Positions 23,211 through 32,769 of a stretch of 64,000 bases of DNA are shown piece by piece (within the stretch, counting starts at the first letter, position 1; every line of letters starts with the position of its first letter). Source of the DNA: Rhodobacteraceae bacterium HIMB11 (GTDB taxonomy: Bacteria; Pseudomonadota; Alphaproteobacteria; Rhodobacterales; Rhodobacteraceae); contig AVDB01000006.1 in assembly GCA_000472185.1 (NCBI GenBank), forward strand, positions 62,001 to 126,000, given 5' to 3'. The notes beneath the pieces were generated by a model. The model was not told the DNA's origin. It saw only the letters and a list, made by a program, of their open reading frames with translations, and searched no databases. Made by a program: the position numbers and the translations under genes.

Positions 23211-25625
23211 ATGAAATCGCATGCACAGGCCGTTGTCATTGGGGGCGGCGTTATTGGTTGCTCAATCCTCTATCACCTGACCAAACTGGGATGGTCCGAT
23301 GTGGTGATGTTAGAGCGGGACGAGCTGACATCAGGCTCCACATGGCATGCGGCGGCCAATATCCACGGCCTGCACGACAGCACCAATATCAGCCGTATCC
23401 AGCACTATACTATGAACCTTTATAAGGAATTGGAACAGGAAACGGGACAGGGGTGCGGCGTGTTCCAACCCGGCTCGCTCTATCTGGCGCAGACAGAGGC
23501 GCGCGAACATCAATTGCGCCTTCAGGAAGCCAAGGCGAAGCTTTACGGCATGAATTTCCATGAGGTATCGCGCGAAGAGGCAAAGCAGTTGCATCCATTG
23601 GTGAATTTTGATGGCATCCGCTGCATCATGTTTGAACCTGATGGGGGCAATGTGGACCCCTCAGGTGTGACCAATGCCTATGCCACTGGGGCGCGGCAAC
23701 GGGGTGCGGAAATCTACCGTTTTACCCCTGTGACGGCCACAAAACAGCAACCTGATGGATCATGGATTGTGCGCACGCCCAAAGGTGACATTCACACCGA
23801 ATGGGTGATCAATGCCGCGGGCCTTTGGGGACGCGAGGTTGCGGCATTGGCAGGTTTGAAACTGCCCTTGCAGCCGACAGAACACCAATATTTCGTCACA
23901 GAAACCATTGCTGAAATTGACGGCATGGATCGTCGTCTGCCCTCGGTTGCGGATCGTGATGGGGAATATTACCTGCGCCAAGAGGGCAAAGGGTTATTGG
24001 TAGGCGCTTATGAACGCGCGTTAAAATTTTGGGCCGAAAATGGCACGCCGCCTGATTTCGGTCACGAACTCTTTGATGATGATTTGGAACGGATCGAAGA
24101 AAACATGATGCGCGCGATCGAACGTGTCCCAGCGGTCGGGGAAGCGGGCATCAAACGCGTGATCAACGGTCCTATGATTTGGTCCCCTGACAGCAACGTT
24201 TTGTTTGGCCCCGTGCCCGAATTGAAAAACTATTTCTGTTGTAATGGCATTATTCCAGGGTTTAGCCAATCGGGTGGTATGGGGTTATTGGCCGCCGAAT
24301 GGATCATTCAGGGCGAAACCAAATACGATATGTTTGCATGGGATATGGCACGCTTTGGTGATTGGGCAGATGCGGCCTTCACCAAGGCGCGGGTGGGCGA
24401 TCAATACGCACACCGTTTCAAAATCCATTTCCCGAATGAAGAACGGGATGCGGGCCGTCCCGTACGCACCCGTCCGATTTTTGAAAAACAAAAGGAATTG
24501 GGCGCAACCTTTGGCCTGAACTATGGTTGGGAACACGCGCTTTATTTTGATGCAGATACGCCTGAAACTGCGGGTTTCACGCGCCAAGGATGGTGGCACA
24601 GCGTCGGGCGCGAGGCCCAGATGCTGCGCGACAGCGTAGGCGTGATCGATATTTCAAACTTTGGCAAATATAGTGTCAAAGGCGCAGGGGCAGAGGATTG
24701 GTTGAACGCCGTTTTTGCCAATAAAATGCCCAGTGTTGTGGGCCGTTCTTGCCTGACACCCCTGATTGGGAAACGCGGTGGCATCGCGGGCGATGCGACG
24801 GTGACCAAACTGGGTGAGGATGAGTATTGGGTGGTCAGTTCGGGTATGGCCGAACGCTATCAACAGCGTTTCTATCAAATGGTGGATCTGCCCGAGGGCA
24901 CCACATTTGAAAGCAAAACAAACGATACCTGCGCCTTTAACGTAGCGGGGCCGAAATCGCGTGAATTGCTGCAACGGCTTAGTAACGCGGATCTCTCGAA
25001 CGCGGCGTGGCCCTTTATGCGGTCGGGTCATTTGACAATTGCGGGTGTTGAATGCGCGGCGCTGCGGGTCAGTTTCACAGGTGACTTGGGTTGGGAAATC
25101 TATTGCGATGTCGGGGATCAATTGACGGTGTACACAGCACTGATTGATGCAGCGGCCGAACTTGGCGGTGGGACTGTTGGATCACGCGCGCTGATGTCTC
25201 TGCGTGTTGAAAAGGGGTATGGCAGCTGGTCACGCGAATATAGCCCAGAATACTGGCCTCAAGAAGTGGGCCTAGAGCGTCTGTGCAAAATGGATAAGGA
25301 ATTCCTGAACAAATCCGCCGCCGCAGAGGTGATGCAAAATGAACCACGCGAGAATTTGGTTTTGATCCATATTGATGAGGATGCGGTGACCGCATCCAAC
25401 GCGGATGCCACAGGGGGCGAGCCGATTTTCAAAGATGGGGTTGGCATTGGCCGCGTGACGTCGGGGGCCTATGGGTATTCCGTTGGTATGTCACTTGCGC
25501 TTGGATACGTGAAAAACGCATCAGCAGGTGATCGGGTTCAGGTGATGATTCTTGGTAAACCGCACGGCGGTACAATCTTGGCAGAACCGCCCTTTGACCC
25601 CAAGGGCGAACGCCTGCGTGGATAA
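23211..25625 (+). CDS. Dimethylglycine/sarcosine dehydrogenase-like flavoprotein (2)
   Basis: An 804-residue paralogue of the divergent gene, with AVVIGGGVIGCSILYHLTKL, SGSTWHAAA (covalent-flavin His) and the GcvT-type C-terminus (RVSFTGDLGWEIYC, GSRALMSLRVEK). It would oxidise an N-methyl group and load the carbon on tetrahydrofolate. The two paralogues differ throughout, so they may serve two steps, for example dimethylglycine to sarcosine to glycine (inference). ATG 23211 is preferred for the family start; ATG 23199 is possible. It ends in a strong bidirectional terminator. Confidence 0.85.
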   Translation: MKSHAQAVVIGGGVIGCSILYHLTKLGWSDVVMLERDELTSGSTWHAAANIHGLHDSTNISRIQHYTMNLYKELEQETGQGCGVFQPGSLYLAQTEAREHQLRLQEAKAKLYGMNFHEVSREEAKQLHPLVNFDGIRCIMFEPDGGNVDPSGVTNAYATGARQRGAEIYRFTPVTATKQQPDGSWIVRTPKGDIHTEWVINAAGLWGREVAALAGLKLPLQPTEHQYFVTETIAEIDGMDRRLPSVADRDGEYYLRQEGKGLLVGAYERALKFWAENGTPPDFGHELFDDDLERIEENMMRAIERVPAVGEAGIKRVINGPMIWSPDSNVLFGPVPELKNYFCCNGIIPGFSQSGGMGLLAAEWIIQGETKYDMFAWDMARFGDWADAAFTKARVGDQYAHRFKIHFPNEERDAGRPVRTRPIFEKQKELGATFGLNYGWEHALYFDADTPETAGFTRQGWWHSVGREAQMLRDSVGVIDISNFGKYSVKGAGAEDWLNAVFANKMPSVVGRSCLTPLIGKRGGIAGDATVTKLGEDEYWVVSSGMAERYQQRFYQMVDLPEGTTFESKTNDTCAFNVAGPKSRELLQRLSNADLSNAAWPFMRSGHLTIAGVECAALRVSFTGDLGWEIYCDVGDQLTVYTALIDAAAELGGGTVGSRALMSLRVEKGYGSWSREYSPEYWPQEVGLERLCKMDKEFLNKSAAAEVMQNEPRENLVLIHIDEDAVTASNADATGGEPIFKDGVGIGRVTSGAYGYSVGMSLALGYVKNASAGDRVQVMILGKPHGGTILAEPPFDPKGERLRG

Positions 25626-25630
25626 TTATG

Positions 25631-25661
25631 AAAACCGTCCAATAATTTTGGACGGTTTTTT
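25631..25661. terminator. Bidirectional Rho-independent terminator
   Basis: AAAACCGTCCAA (25631-25642) pairs perfectly with TTGGACGGTTTT (25648-25659) around a five-base loop, with T runs on both strands. It serves the flavoprotein gene on the plus strand and the CorC-like gene, whose stop codon at 25660-25662 borders it, on the minus strand. Confidence 0.9.
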
Positions 25662-26967
25662 ACATGGGCGTGACGCGCAATTGGGTCAGGCGGTTGGCCT
25701 GACGTTCGACAACCTCGAACCGATAGCCCAGGAAATAGAAAATCTGACCCACTGTTGGGATCATCTGCGCCTCGTGAATGACCAACCCTGCAAGTGTGTT
25801 CGCCTCATCATCAGGAAGCGACCAATCCAGCGCACGGTTTAGATCGCGGATCGTCATGGCCCCGTCCAGCGTGTAGCGCCCCAATATATCTGGTTTAATT
25901 GCCTGATCCTCGGGCGTGTCGAATTCATCGGCAATTTCACCGACGATTTCCTCAAGGATGTCTTCCAGCGTGATCAATCCTTCAAGCGATCCATATTCAT
26001 CCACCACCAGCGCAAAATGCGTACGACGGCGCAGGAATTGGCGCATCTGATCATCGAGCGAGGTTGTATCGGGAATAAAATACGGCTCCATCGCCACTTC
26101 GTTGATGTCAAACTTGGCCAGATCCGAAAGCCTGGCATTTGGGCCGCTGACCAAGCGATACATTTGACGTGCCAAATCCTTGGCATGAATGACGCCGATG
26201 ATGTTTTCAGGATCATCTTTGTAAACGGGTAGGCGCGTATGCGCACTTTCCAAACATTGTGTCAAAATCGCCTGCGGATCATCATCCGAGTTGATCATTT
26301 CGATGCCTGAACGGTGCAACATGATTTCTTCGACCGTGCGGTCGGACAAATCCAATGCGCCCAAAATACGATCCCGATCCTCTTTTTCGACAACCCCTTC
26401 GGAATGGCCCAAACTTAGGGCGCCTGCGATTTCTTCTCTCACGGCAAGGATGTGGGTATCGGGGTCCGTGCGCACACCAAAGACACGCAAAACCCCACGC
26501 ACAAACCATCGTACGGTGGACACGATGGGGGCGAAAATGCGGATCACAATGCTGATTGGCAACGATACGCGTGCCGCCGCCGTTTCGGCATTGGTGATTG
26601 CATATGTTTTTGGCAAAACTTCCGCAAAGATCAAAACCAAAACGGTCATGATCAATGTAGCCAGCGCCACGCCACTTTCCCCAAACATCCGCGTAAATAA
26701 CGCCGTGGTTAGCGATGTGGCAAGAATGTTGACCAAGTTGTTGCCCAACAGTACCGATCCGATCAGGCGTTCATTATCTTCTGTAATGTCCAAGGCACGC
26801 TGTGCGCCGCGGGACCCTTTGTCAGCTTGTGTGCGCATTTTACCGCGCGATGCGGCGGTCAATGCCGTTTCCGAGCCCGAAAAAAAGCCAGACAAAACCA
26901 AGAGCAATAGGATTGCACCTGTGGTGATCCAAAATGCACTGTCTAGGTTTATCAATTCTTGTTCCAT
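25660..26967 (-). CDS. CorC/HlyC (CNNM-type) membrane protein
   Basis: A 435-residue protein with an N-terminal DUF21/CNNM membrane domain: four hydrophobic segments with FFSGSETALTAASR and IFAEVLPKTYAI. A pair of CBS domains follows (HRSGIEMINSDD, THFALVVDEYGSLEGLITLEDILEEIVG), then a C-terminal CorC_HlyC domain (YTLDGAMTIRDLN). Such proteins export Mg2+ or Co2+ or regulate their transport. The signature DEYG..EGLVT is well kept. Start at 26967 follows a plausible site. It lies divergent from a metallophosphoesterase gene. Confidence 0.85.
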   Translation of the reverse strand: MEQELINLDSAFWITTGAILLLLVLSGFFSGSETALTAASRGKMRTQADKGSRGAQRALDITEDNERLIGSVLLGNNLVNILATSLTTALFTRMFGESGVALATLIMTVLVLIFAEVLPKTYAITNAETAAARVSLPISIVIRIFAPIVSTVRWFVRGVLRVFGVRTDPDTHILAVREEIAGALSLGHSEGVVEKEDRDRILGALDLSDRTVEEIMLHRSGIEMINSDDDPQAILTQCLESAHTRLPVYKDDPENIIGVIHAKDLARQMYRLVSGPNARLSDLAKFDINEVAMEPYFIPDTTSLDDQMRQFLRRRTHFALVVDEYGSLEGLITLEDILEEIVGEIADEFDTPEDQAIKPDILGRYTLDGAMTIRDLNRALDWSLPDDEANTLAGLVIHEAQMIPTVGQIFYFLGYRFEVVERQANRLTQLRVTPM

Positions 26968-27037
26968 CTAAGGCTCTCTCGGGTTAGCGTTGAACATAGC
27001 TTATGGGGATTAAACCCCGTCCGATCAAGGGGGGACA

Positions 27038-27853
27038 ATGCGACAGGTGGATTTGGGGGATATTCCGGGGCCAATTTTGATCTTTGGTGGTGCCTATTCC
27101 AATTTGCAGGCTACGCAGGCCTTGATCGGTGCAGCACTGACGCATGGCATCCCAGAAGAACGATGTATTTTTACTGGGGACAGCATCGCCTATTGCGGCA
27201 GTCCATCCGAAACTCTGAACCTGCTGCGCGATTTTGGCTGTCCGATTATCAAGGGCAATTGTGAAATTGAATTGGCGGCGGGCAGCGACACCTGCGGGTG
27301 TGGGTTTGAGGTGGGCAGCACCTGTGATCTGTTATCACGGGGCTGGTATGCTTTTGCAAATCAACAGGTCAGCGCAGATCAACGACAATTTATGGGATCG
27401 TTGCCCGATCATTTAATTTTTACGCATGATGGAAAGCGTTATATCGTTCTACATGGCGGTTACAGCCATGTTTCCCAGTTTCTATTTCCAACGACGCCTG
27501 ATCAAGACTTTATACGCGTAATCAATGAGGTAGAGCGTGATCTTGGCGTATTTGACGGCGTTATCGCGGGCCATTCGGGCATTCCGTTTAAGAAATCCAT
27601 CAAAGGTGTGACTTGGTTCAATAGCGGGGCAATTGGAATGCCCGCACATAACGGAACATCCACAACATCCTATGGCATCTTGGACGCTGGGTCATTCAAG
27701 ATTCATGACTTGTCCTATGATCACCAAGTGGCACAGAATGCCATGATCACCGCAGGCTTGGATTTAGGATACCACACAGCATTGGAAACGGGTTATTGGC
27801 CCTCGGAAGAGGTTTTGCCAATGGATTTACGCCGCTTCGTCGATAATGGGTGA
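27038..27853 (+). CDS. Divergent calcineurin-like metallophosphoesterase
   Basis: A 271-residue protein of the calcineurin-like fold. It opens ILIFGGAYSNLQA where the metal-binding D-x-H motif should be, then FTGDSIAYC (motif II Asp kept), KGNCE in place of GN(H/D)E, VLHGG, and AGHSGIPF near the end. The loss of the first Asp and His means a changed or missing metal site, so activity is uncertain; the pattern is regular enough that it may mark a subfamily. The last 61 bases overlap the converging xerD gene. Confidence 0.7.
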   Translation: MRQVDLGDIPGPILIFGGAYSNLQATQALIGAALTHGIPEERCIFTGDSIAYCGSPSETLNLLRDFGCPIIKGNCEIELAAGSDTCGCGFEVGSTCDLLSRGWYAFANQQVSADQRQFMGSLPDHLIFTHDGKRYIVLHGGYSHVSQFLFPTTPDQDFIRVINEVERDLGVFDGVIAGHSGIPFKKSIKGVTWFNSGAIGMPAHNGTSTTSYGILDAGSFKIHDLSYDHQVAQNAMITAGLDLGYHTALETGYWPSEEVLPMDLRRFVDNG

Positions 27854-28758
27854 TGATCCATCACCAGATCACGCAAATGATCATCCAATACATGCGTGTA
27901 GATTTCCGTGGTGGATACATCCGCATGTCCCAAAAGGGTTTGGATCACCCGCAAATCCGCACCATTCGCCAAGAGATGCGTGGCAAAGGCGTGTCGGATC
28001 GTGTGCGGGGTCACGACACTTGCATCAATACCCGCATGAACGGCCCAGTTTTTGATGTTTTGGTAAAACCAGTGGCGCGTTAAATGCCCCAGTTTCCCGC
28101 GTGATGGAAAGAGGAAGGGGGATGCAACATGCCCCTCATTCACTTTACATTCTTCCTCTCGATCGCGGTAATACAGCCATAGGGTCAAGGCCGCAGAGGC
28201 GGGTGGAGATAGGGGGACAATGCGTTCTTTGTCGCCCTTTCCCTGTATCAACAAAAACTCTGGCTCACCGCGGCAGGCGGCGACCGGTAGAGACATCAAC
28301 TCACTCACACGCATGCCCGTTGCATAAAGAATCTGCATCAAACAGGCGTTTCTAGCGCGTTCAGTCGCGCCCTTGGCGGTGGTGATGGCGCAGTCCATCA
28401 AACGATCAACGTCAATTACGGTCATGGTTTTGGGCAATGATTTTTCGCGCCCAGGACCAGTGATTTGTAACGCTGGATGATCTGCGCGCCAGTTTTCTTC
28501 TAGGCAAAAGTGAAAGAACTGTTTGATCGCCGATAATCGGCGTGCGCGGGTGGCTCGCGACAGATCACGATTGACCAAATCCACTAAATAGCTTTCGATC
28601 CCCGCCATATCGACCTGCATTAAATCCTGTTTTTGATCAATCAGGAATTCATGAAAATCTGCCAGATCACGGGCATAGGCGAACAGAGTGTTTTGTGACG
28701 CACCCGTTTCTGCGGATTTCGCCTCAAGAAAGGCTTCTATGCGACGCAAATCATTCAT
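27793..28758 (-). CDS. xerD: Tyrosine recombinase XerD
   Basis: A 321-residue tyrosine recombinase. The N-terminal SAM-like core-binding domain (NTLFAYARDLADFHEFL) precedes a catalytic domain with Arg in GMRVSEL, Lys in GKGDKER, HTIRHAFATH (His, Arg), LLGHADVSTTEIYTH (His and the Tyr nucleophile). XerD with XerC resolves chromosome dimers at dif. The tail after the Tyr is about 20 residues longer than usual and overlaps the phosphoesterase gene on the other strand. Position next to the aroK-aroB genes argues for the housekeeping enzyme, not a phage integrase. Confidence 0.9.
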   Translation of the reverse strand: MNDLRRIEAFLEAKSAETGASQNTLFAYARDLADFHEFLIDQKQDLMQVDMAGIESYLVDLVNRDLSRATRARRLSAIKQFFHFCLEENWRADHPALQITGPGREKSLPKTMTVIDVDRLMDCAITTAKGATERARNACLMQILYATGMRVSELMSLPVAACRGEPEFLLIQGKGDKERIVPLSPPASAALTLWLYYRDREEECKVNEGHVASPFLFPSRGKLGHLTRHWFYQNIKNWAVHAGIDASVVTPHTIRHAFATHLLANGADLRVIQTLLGHADVSTTEIYTHVLDDHLRDLVMDHHPLSTKRRKSIGKTSSEGQ

Positions 28759-28761
28759 AAA

Positions 28762-30243
28762 TCAGGGTGCCATTGATATGGCGTAGATGGCCGCGCGACG
28801 TGCCAAATCCTCTAACCCGATCAGGCGCAAGGTTGACAGGCTTTCGTGTAGATCACGCACATCCCCCGCGCTTCCCTTGTCCAATTGGATCAATGTGGCA
28901 AGGATTGCTTCGCCTAATCGGCCTTGGGCAACCATTCGCTCCACGACAAACGGAATGCGCGGTTCCAGAAACGCATCATAAACTGCGCGTTCCATTGGGG
29001 GCAACGGCGGTGTCACGGGCATGATGCCATGCGCCACAAAGGTGCGAAAATCATTTGTTTCAGGGGCCGTATCATACCGATTTGACATCAGGATGACATC
29101 CATTGCCGCCGGGGTCGTCAGGCCCGCGTTTACAACATCCTCGGCAAAGATATTTGCAAATGTGCGCACCAAATCGGTTGCGTAAAATTTGGACCATGCC
29201 TGATCAAGAGCCGCTTTAACATCGGCGTTTGTTTGCAGAGCGATTTCAAAGGTCTGAAACGCAGCGACACGGTCCCAAACCCCGCCAGATGCAGAGGGGG
29301 CATTGGCACTATAGATTCCCAAAAATCGGTTATCCCCAATCGCGCCCGTTTGCGCCAATCTTTCCGCTGCAATCAATTGGGCACGCCATCCGTTGTCCCC
29401 CGACAGATCAGACACCGCAAAGGCACGCGGCAACAGGTCGGGTGTCAGCGGCAAACCGATTGCGTCGTATAATCGGTAATCCAGGGCAGAGACACGCAAA
29501 TTTGGGGGTAAATTGGCGTCAATCTCATCCTCAGTCTCGGTTTCCAGATAAATATGCAGCAATGCCGCCGTGCGCCCCGTAAATTCACCTAGCGCCTCGG
29601 TTGCGTCCAATACAAGTGTGGCCGTCAACCAATCCCCACGACGTGCCAAACAATAAATGCGTGCAGCCGTATCGGGGTAATTTGGACCCAGCGCCAATAC
29701 GGGGTCACAGGCAGGTTCAATAGAAGCATCATAAAGGGACAATTCAAACAGCAAAGGCACCAAGGATGGCGGCAAGGGGGCCGCACGTTCCAGCATAGCG
29801 TACGCCGCATCAACAGCACCCAAGTCGATCAATTTGCGAATACGCGCCTTTAGGAATGCATGCGTTCGCTGATCCTCAACTGGGGCATCCGCCTCGGTTA
29901 ACAGTAGGTTGAACAGAAAGGAATGGATGACAGGGTTATGTTTGGCTGGAAATTCGTTCAGCAGGGCTTCCAAGGCGTTTGATTGACTTTCCCGCCACAG
30001 ATGGGAGGGCAGTCCCGTCACACGCGCAGGCAATAGGCCGACAGAATTGCGTGAAATATCCTCAAGCGGAACAACTTGGATTTCTGTCTCGACAATGGGA
30101 TCTGGGTCTGTGCGCTCTGATGCATCCGCAGGGGCATTTTTTTCGTCCAACCAATCAATGGCCGAAAGAGGGGCATTTTGCGCCACACCGATCTGAGCGG
30201 ATAGGCATAAGATTACGGCAAGGGACTGCGCACTAAATCTCAT
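28762..30243 (-). CDS. Conserved exported protein of unknown function
   Basis: A 493-residue protein with an N-terminal signal peptide (AVILCLSAQIGVAQ, cleavage near residue 21) and an alpha-helical body rich in Ala-Leu repeats (LDATEALGEF, AFAVSDLSG, ARRAAIYAI), possibly TPR-like. No catalytic motif is visible. The start overlaps the end of a small membrane-protein gene by 11 bases, and it ends three bases before xerD, so all three form an operon. Function not proposed; the periplasm is the likely location. Confidence 0.6.
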   Translation of the reverse strand: MRFSAQSLAVILCLSAQIGVAQNAPLSAIDWLDEKNAPADASERTDPDPIVETEIQVVPLEDISRNSVGLLPARVTGLPSHLWRESQSNALEALLNEFPAKHNPVIHSFLFNLLLTEADAPVEDQRTHAFLKARIRKLIDLGAVDAAYAMLERAAPLPPSLVPLLFELSLYDASIEPACDPVLALGPNYPDTAARIYCLARRGDWLTATLVLDATEALGEFTGRTAALLHIYLETETEDEIDANLPPNLRVSALDYRLYDAIGLPLTPDLLPRAFAVSDLSGDNGWRAQLIAAERLAQTGAIGDNRFLGIYSANAPSASGGVWDRVAAFQTFEIALQTNADVKAALDQAWSKFYATDLVRTFANIFAEDVVNAGLTTPAAMDVILMSNRYDTAPETNDFRTFVAHGIMPVTPPLPPMERAVYDAFLEPRIPFVVERMVAQGRLGEAILATLIQLDKGSAGDVRDLHESLSTLRLIGLEDLARRAAIYAISMAP

Positions 30244-30382
30244 TCAACTGAATCGACTGACTAACGGGGCTGCGAATTGGGTCAAACTTTACGCCGAAAA
30301 ATGGACCAACATAAGCATAGACCGACAGCGCCACAAATCCAAAGACGCATAAAATCAAAATCCATTTGATCAATCTGCCCAT
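30233..30382 (-). CDS. Small single-pass membrane protein
   Basis: A 49-residue protein, MGRLIKWILILCVFG and on, with one membrane helix (residues 5-26) and a short polar tail after it. The ATG at 30382 is internal to a longer frame that is not protein-like. It overlaps the start of the 493-residue exported protein by 11 bases, which suggests translational coupling and a joint function. The gene lies divergent from aroK across 114 bases. Confidence 0.5.
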   Translation of the reverse strand: MGRLIKWILILCVFGFVALSVYAYVGPFFGVKFDPIRSPVSQSIQLNEI

Positions 30383-30496
30383 GCTTACATCCAATTTTGT
30401 TGGCTTTTGCCGCAGTATAATCACGAATGCCCTTAAGAACCAAGCAAAGTTATTCCTGTTATTGTAATTTGGCGTCAGATCGCCAATAAGACGCAC

Positions 30497-31039
30497 ATGA
30501 CACGGACGTTGAAAAAGACAGTGGCCCTGGTGGGGATGATGGGGGCGGGAAAATCCGCAGTAGGCAAAGCATTGGCCGAGCGTTTGGATGTGGCGTTTTT
30601 GGATTCAGACCAAGAGATCGAGGCCGTATCAAATCTGTCGATCGCTGAAATTTTCACCCGTTATGGCGAGCCGTTTTTTCGCGAGAAAGAGGCACAAGTG
30701 ATTGAACGTTTGTTGGTTGGAAAACCCGGTATCCTATCCACGGGAGGTGGTGCGTTTTTGGCAGAAGGCAATCGCAAAAATATGAGCGAATTGGGGGTAT
30801 CACTTTGGCTGAATGCGGAACCTGATTTGCTTTGGAATAGAGTTAAACACAAAACCACACGCCCGCTGTTGCAGACGGAAAACCCCTATCAAACGCTGGT
30901 TGATATCCATACGGCCCGCACGCCTATCTATGCCTTGGCGGATTTGCAGGTGTCCTCTGACGGTGAAACTGAAATTCCAGAAATGGTGGACCGCGTAATT
31001 GATGTGCTAGAACGGCACGACGGAATATTTGAAGGTTAG
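30497..31039 (+). CDS. aroK: Shikimate kinase
   Basis: A 180-residue P-loop kinase. GMMGAGKSAVGK binds ATP, DSDQEIE binds magnesium and shikimate, STGGGAF is the shikimate-binding loop, and TRPLL is in the lid. It phosphorylates shikimate in aromatic amino-acid synthesis. The stop is 8 bases before the aroB start, so the pair is cotranscribed, the usual arrangement. Confidence 0.97.
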   Translation: MTRTLKKTVALVGMMGAGKSAVGKALAERLDVAFLDSDQEIEAVSNLSIAEIFTRYGEPFFREKEAQVIERLLVGKPGILSTGGGAFLAEGNRKNMSELGVSLWLNAEPDLLWNRVKHKTTRPLLQTENPYQTLVDIHTARTPIYALADLQVSSDGETEIPEMVDRVIDVLERHDGIFEG

Positions 31040-31046
31040 GCAAACA

Positions 31047-32159
31047 ATGAAAGCGGTTGATGTAAACCTTGGGGAACGCGCGTATCAAATCCATATCGGG
31101 TCTGGGCTTATTGCAGATGCGGCGGACTTTATCGCGCCGTTGTTAAAACGGCAACGCGTGGCAATTGTGACGGATGAAAACGTAGCGGACCTTCACCTTA
31201 ACACGCTGGTTGAAGGGCTGGAGGCCGCAGGAATTTCAACGGCGTCTCTGACCCTTCCTGCGGGGGAAAGCACGAAATCCTGGCCGCATTTTGAACGGAC
31301 CGTTGAATGGTTGCTAAGCGAAAAGATTGAACGCCGTGATGTTGTTATTGCCCTAGGCGGTGGCGTGATCGGGGATTTGGTAGGATTTGCGGCCGCTGTG
31401 TTGCGCCGTGGCATTCGATTTGTGCAGATGCCTACGTCGCTTTTGGCGCAGGTTGATAGCTCGGTTGGTGGCAAAACAGGGATCAATGCGCCCCACGGTA
31501 AAAACCTGATCGGGGCGTTTCACCAACCCAGCATGGTTTTGGCGGATATTGATGTGTTGGATACGCTGACACCGCGTTATTTTTTGGCAGGCTATGGCGA
31601 GGTTGTTAAATACGGGTTGTTGGGCAATGAAGCGTTTTTTGAATGGCTGGAAGAGCATGGCCCCGCACTTGCCAATGGCGACAAAGAGGCCCGCGCCGAA
31701 GCGGTCCGCATTTCTTGTCAGATGAAGGCTAATATCGTTGAGCGCGATGAAACAGAACAGGGGGATCGTGCGCTTTTGAACCTTGGGCACACCTTTTGTC
31801 ACGCGCTTGAGGCGGCAACGGGATATTCTGATCGCTTATTGCATGGAGAAGGGGTGGCCATTGGCTGCGCGCTGGCGTTCGATTTCTCTGCACGCATGGG
31901 ATTATGTTCCCAAGAGGCGCCAAGTCGTGTCGCACAACACCTCAGCGCTATGGGGATGAAATCGCATTTGTCCGACATCGATGGATCGCTTCCCAGTGCT
32001 GAGGCATTGGTTGATTTGATGGCGCAGGACAAAAAGGTGGTGGATGGCCAACTGCGTTTTATCCTTGCCCGTGGCATTGGACAGGCATTCGTGACCTCGG
32101 ATGTGGATCGCGCGGATGTCGTTACCTTACTGAACGATTATTTGTCAGATACGGTTTGA
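31047..32159 (+). CDS. aroB: 3-dehydroquinate synthase
   Basis: A 370-residue enzyme that makes 3-dehydroquinate from DAHP with NAD+ and zinc. GGGVIGDLVGF is the nucleotide loop, VDSSVGGKTG follows, and the zinc ligands are in GEVVKYG (Glu), LNLGHTFCHALE (His) and LHGEGVAIG (His). The ATG at 31047 is preferred over 31029, which lies in the aroK end. The last 22 bases overlap the disrupted PAS gene on the other strand. Confidence 0.97.
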   Translation: MKAVDVNLGERAYQIHIGSGLIADAADFIAPLLKRQRVAIVTDENVADLHLNTLVEGLEAAGISTASLTLPAGESTKSWPHFERTVEWLLSEKIERRDVVIALGGGVIGDLVGFAAAVLRRGIRFVQMPTSLLAQVDSSVGGKTGINAPHGKNLIGAFHQPSMVLADIDVLDTLTPRYFLAGYGEVVKYGLLGNEAFFEWLEEHGPALANGDKEARAEAVRISCQMKANIVERDETEQGDRALLNLGHTFCHALEAATGYSDRLLHGEGVAIGCALAFDFSARMGLCSQEAPSRVAQHLSAMGMKSHLSDIDGSLPSAEALVDLMAQDKKVVDGQLRFILARGIGQAFVTSDVDRADVVTLLNDYLSDTV

Positions 32160-32732
32160 TCCAGTAGGCGCAGATAGCCACGCGATTTCACCATGGCGGC
32201 GCGATAGGCGGCATCGACAAAATTTAACGGCATCATGCGCTCTTGCACCGTCACTGGAATGGGTGTCAGTTGTGCATGGAATTTGACTGCGTGCGCCAAG
32301 GGCGCGCTGCCCTCAACCCCAGCAATCACTATGTTGGTTACACCATAGGCATTGCGCAGGGGATTTAATGTCATGTTCCCGCTCCAGGTTCCTTCTGCGC
32401 ATCCCAACCATAATGTTTTGGGGCATTCCGTGTCGGTCACGTGGCCCAAAATATCGAGCGCGAGCGATCTGCTGTCACCATCGAACAACAGCGAATAAGG
32501 CAAGCCGCGTCCATCCTCTTGCAACACATCGCATAGATATCGTCCCGAAATTCGAATACGTGCATTTCCGGTTGAAATACGTTCCATCAACACAATACTG
32601 CGCTGCGCATCGGAAAGCCCGCGCGGATCAAGATCAGAGCGATAGGGCACCCCACCATCTGCCAAATCCTAATGTGCGCAATGCAGGAAAATGATCCCGA
32701 TATTGCGACAGCTCAATCACGTTTTGACCCAT
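32138..32732 (-). pseudogene. PAS-domain protein gene with 5' frameshift
   Basis: The gene should start at ATG 32732 (MGQNVIELSQYRDHFPALRT), but after about 20 codons the frame runs to a stop. The rest of the protein continues in another frame, DLADGGVPYRSDLDPRG and on to 32138, where it is open as 175 codons without a good start (TTG 32665). The join has an out-of-frame TAG at 32671-32669, and compared with the family a short segment seems lost. The downstream part has the PAS-like core seen in small Rhodobacteraceae proteins (VLMERISTGNARIRISGRYL). A small deletion or a sequencing error would both explain it. Confidence 0.65.
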
Positions 32733-32769
32733 GTTTAACACCATGCACTTACAAATTGTTATCAAATGG

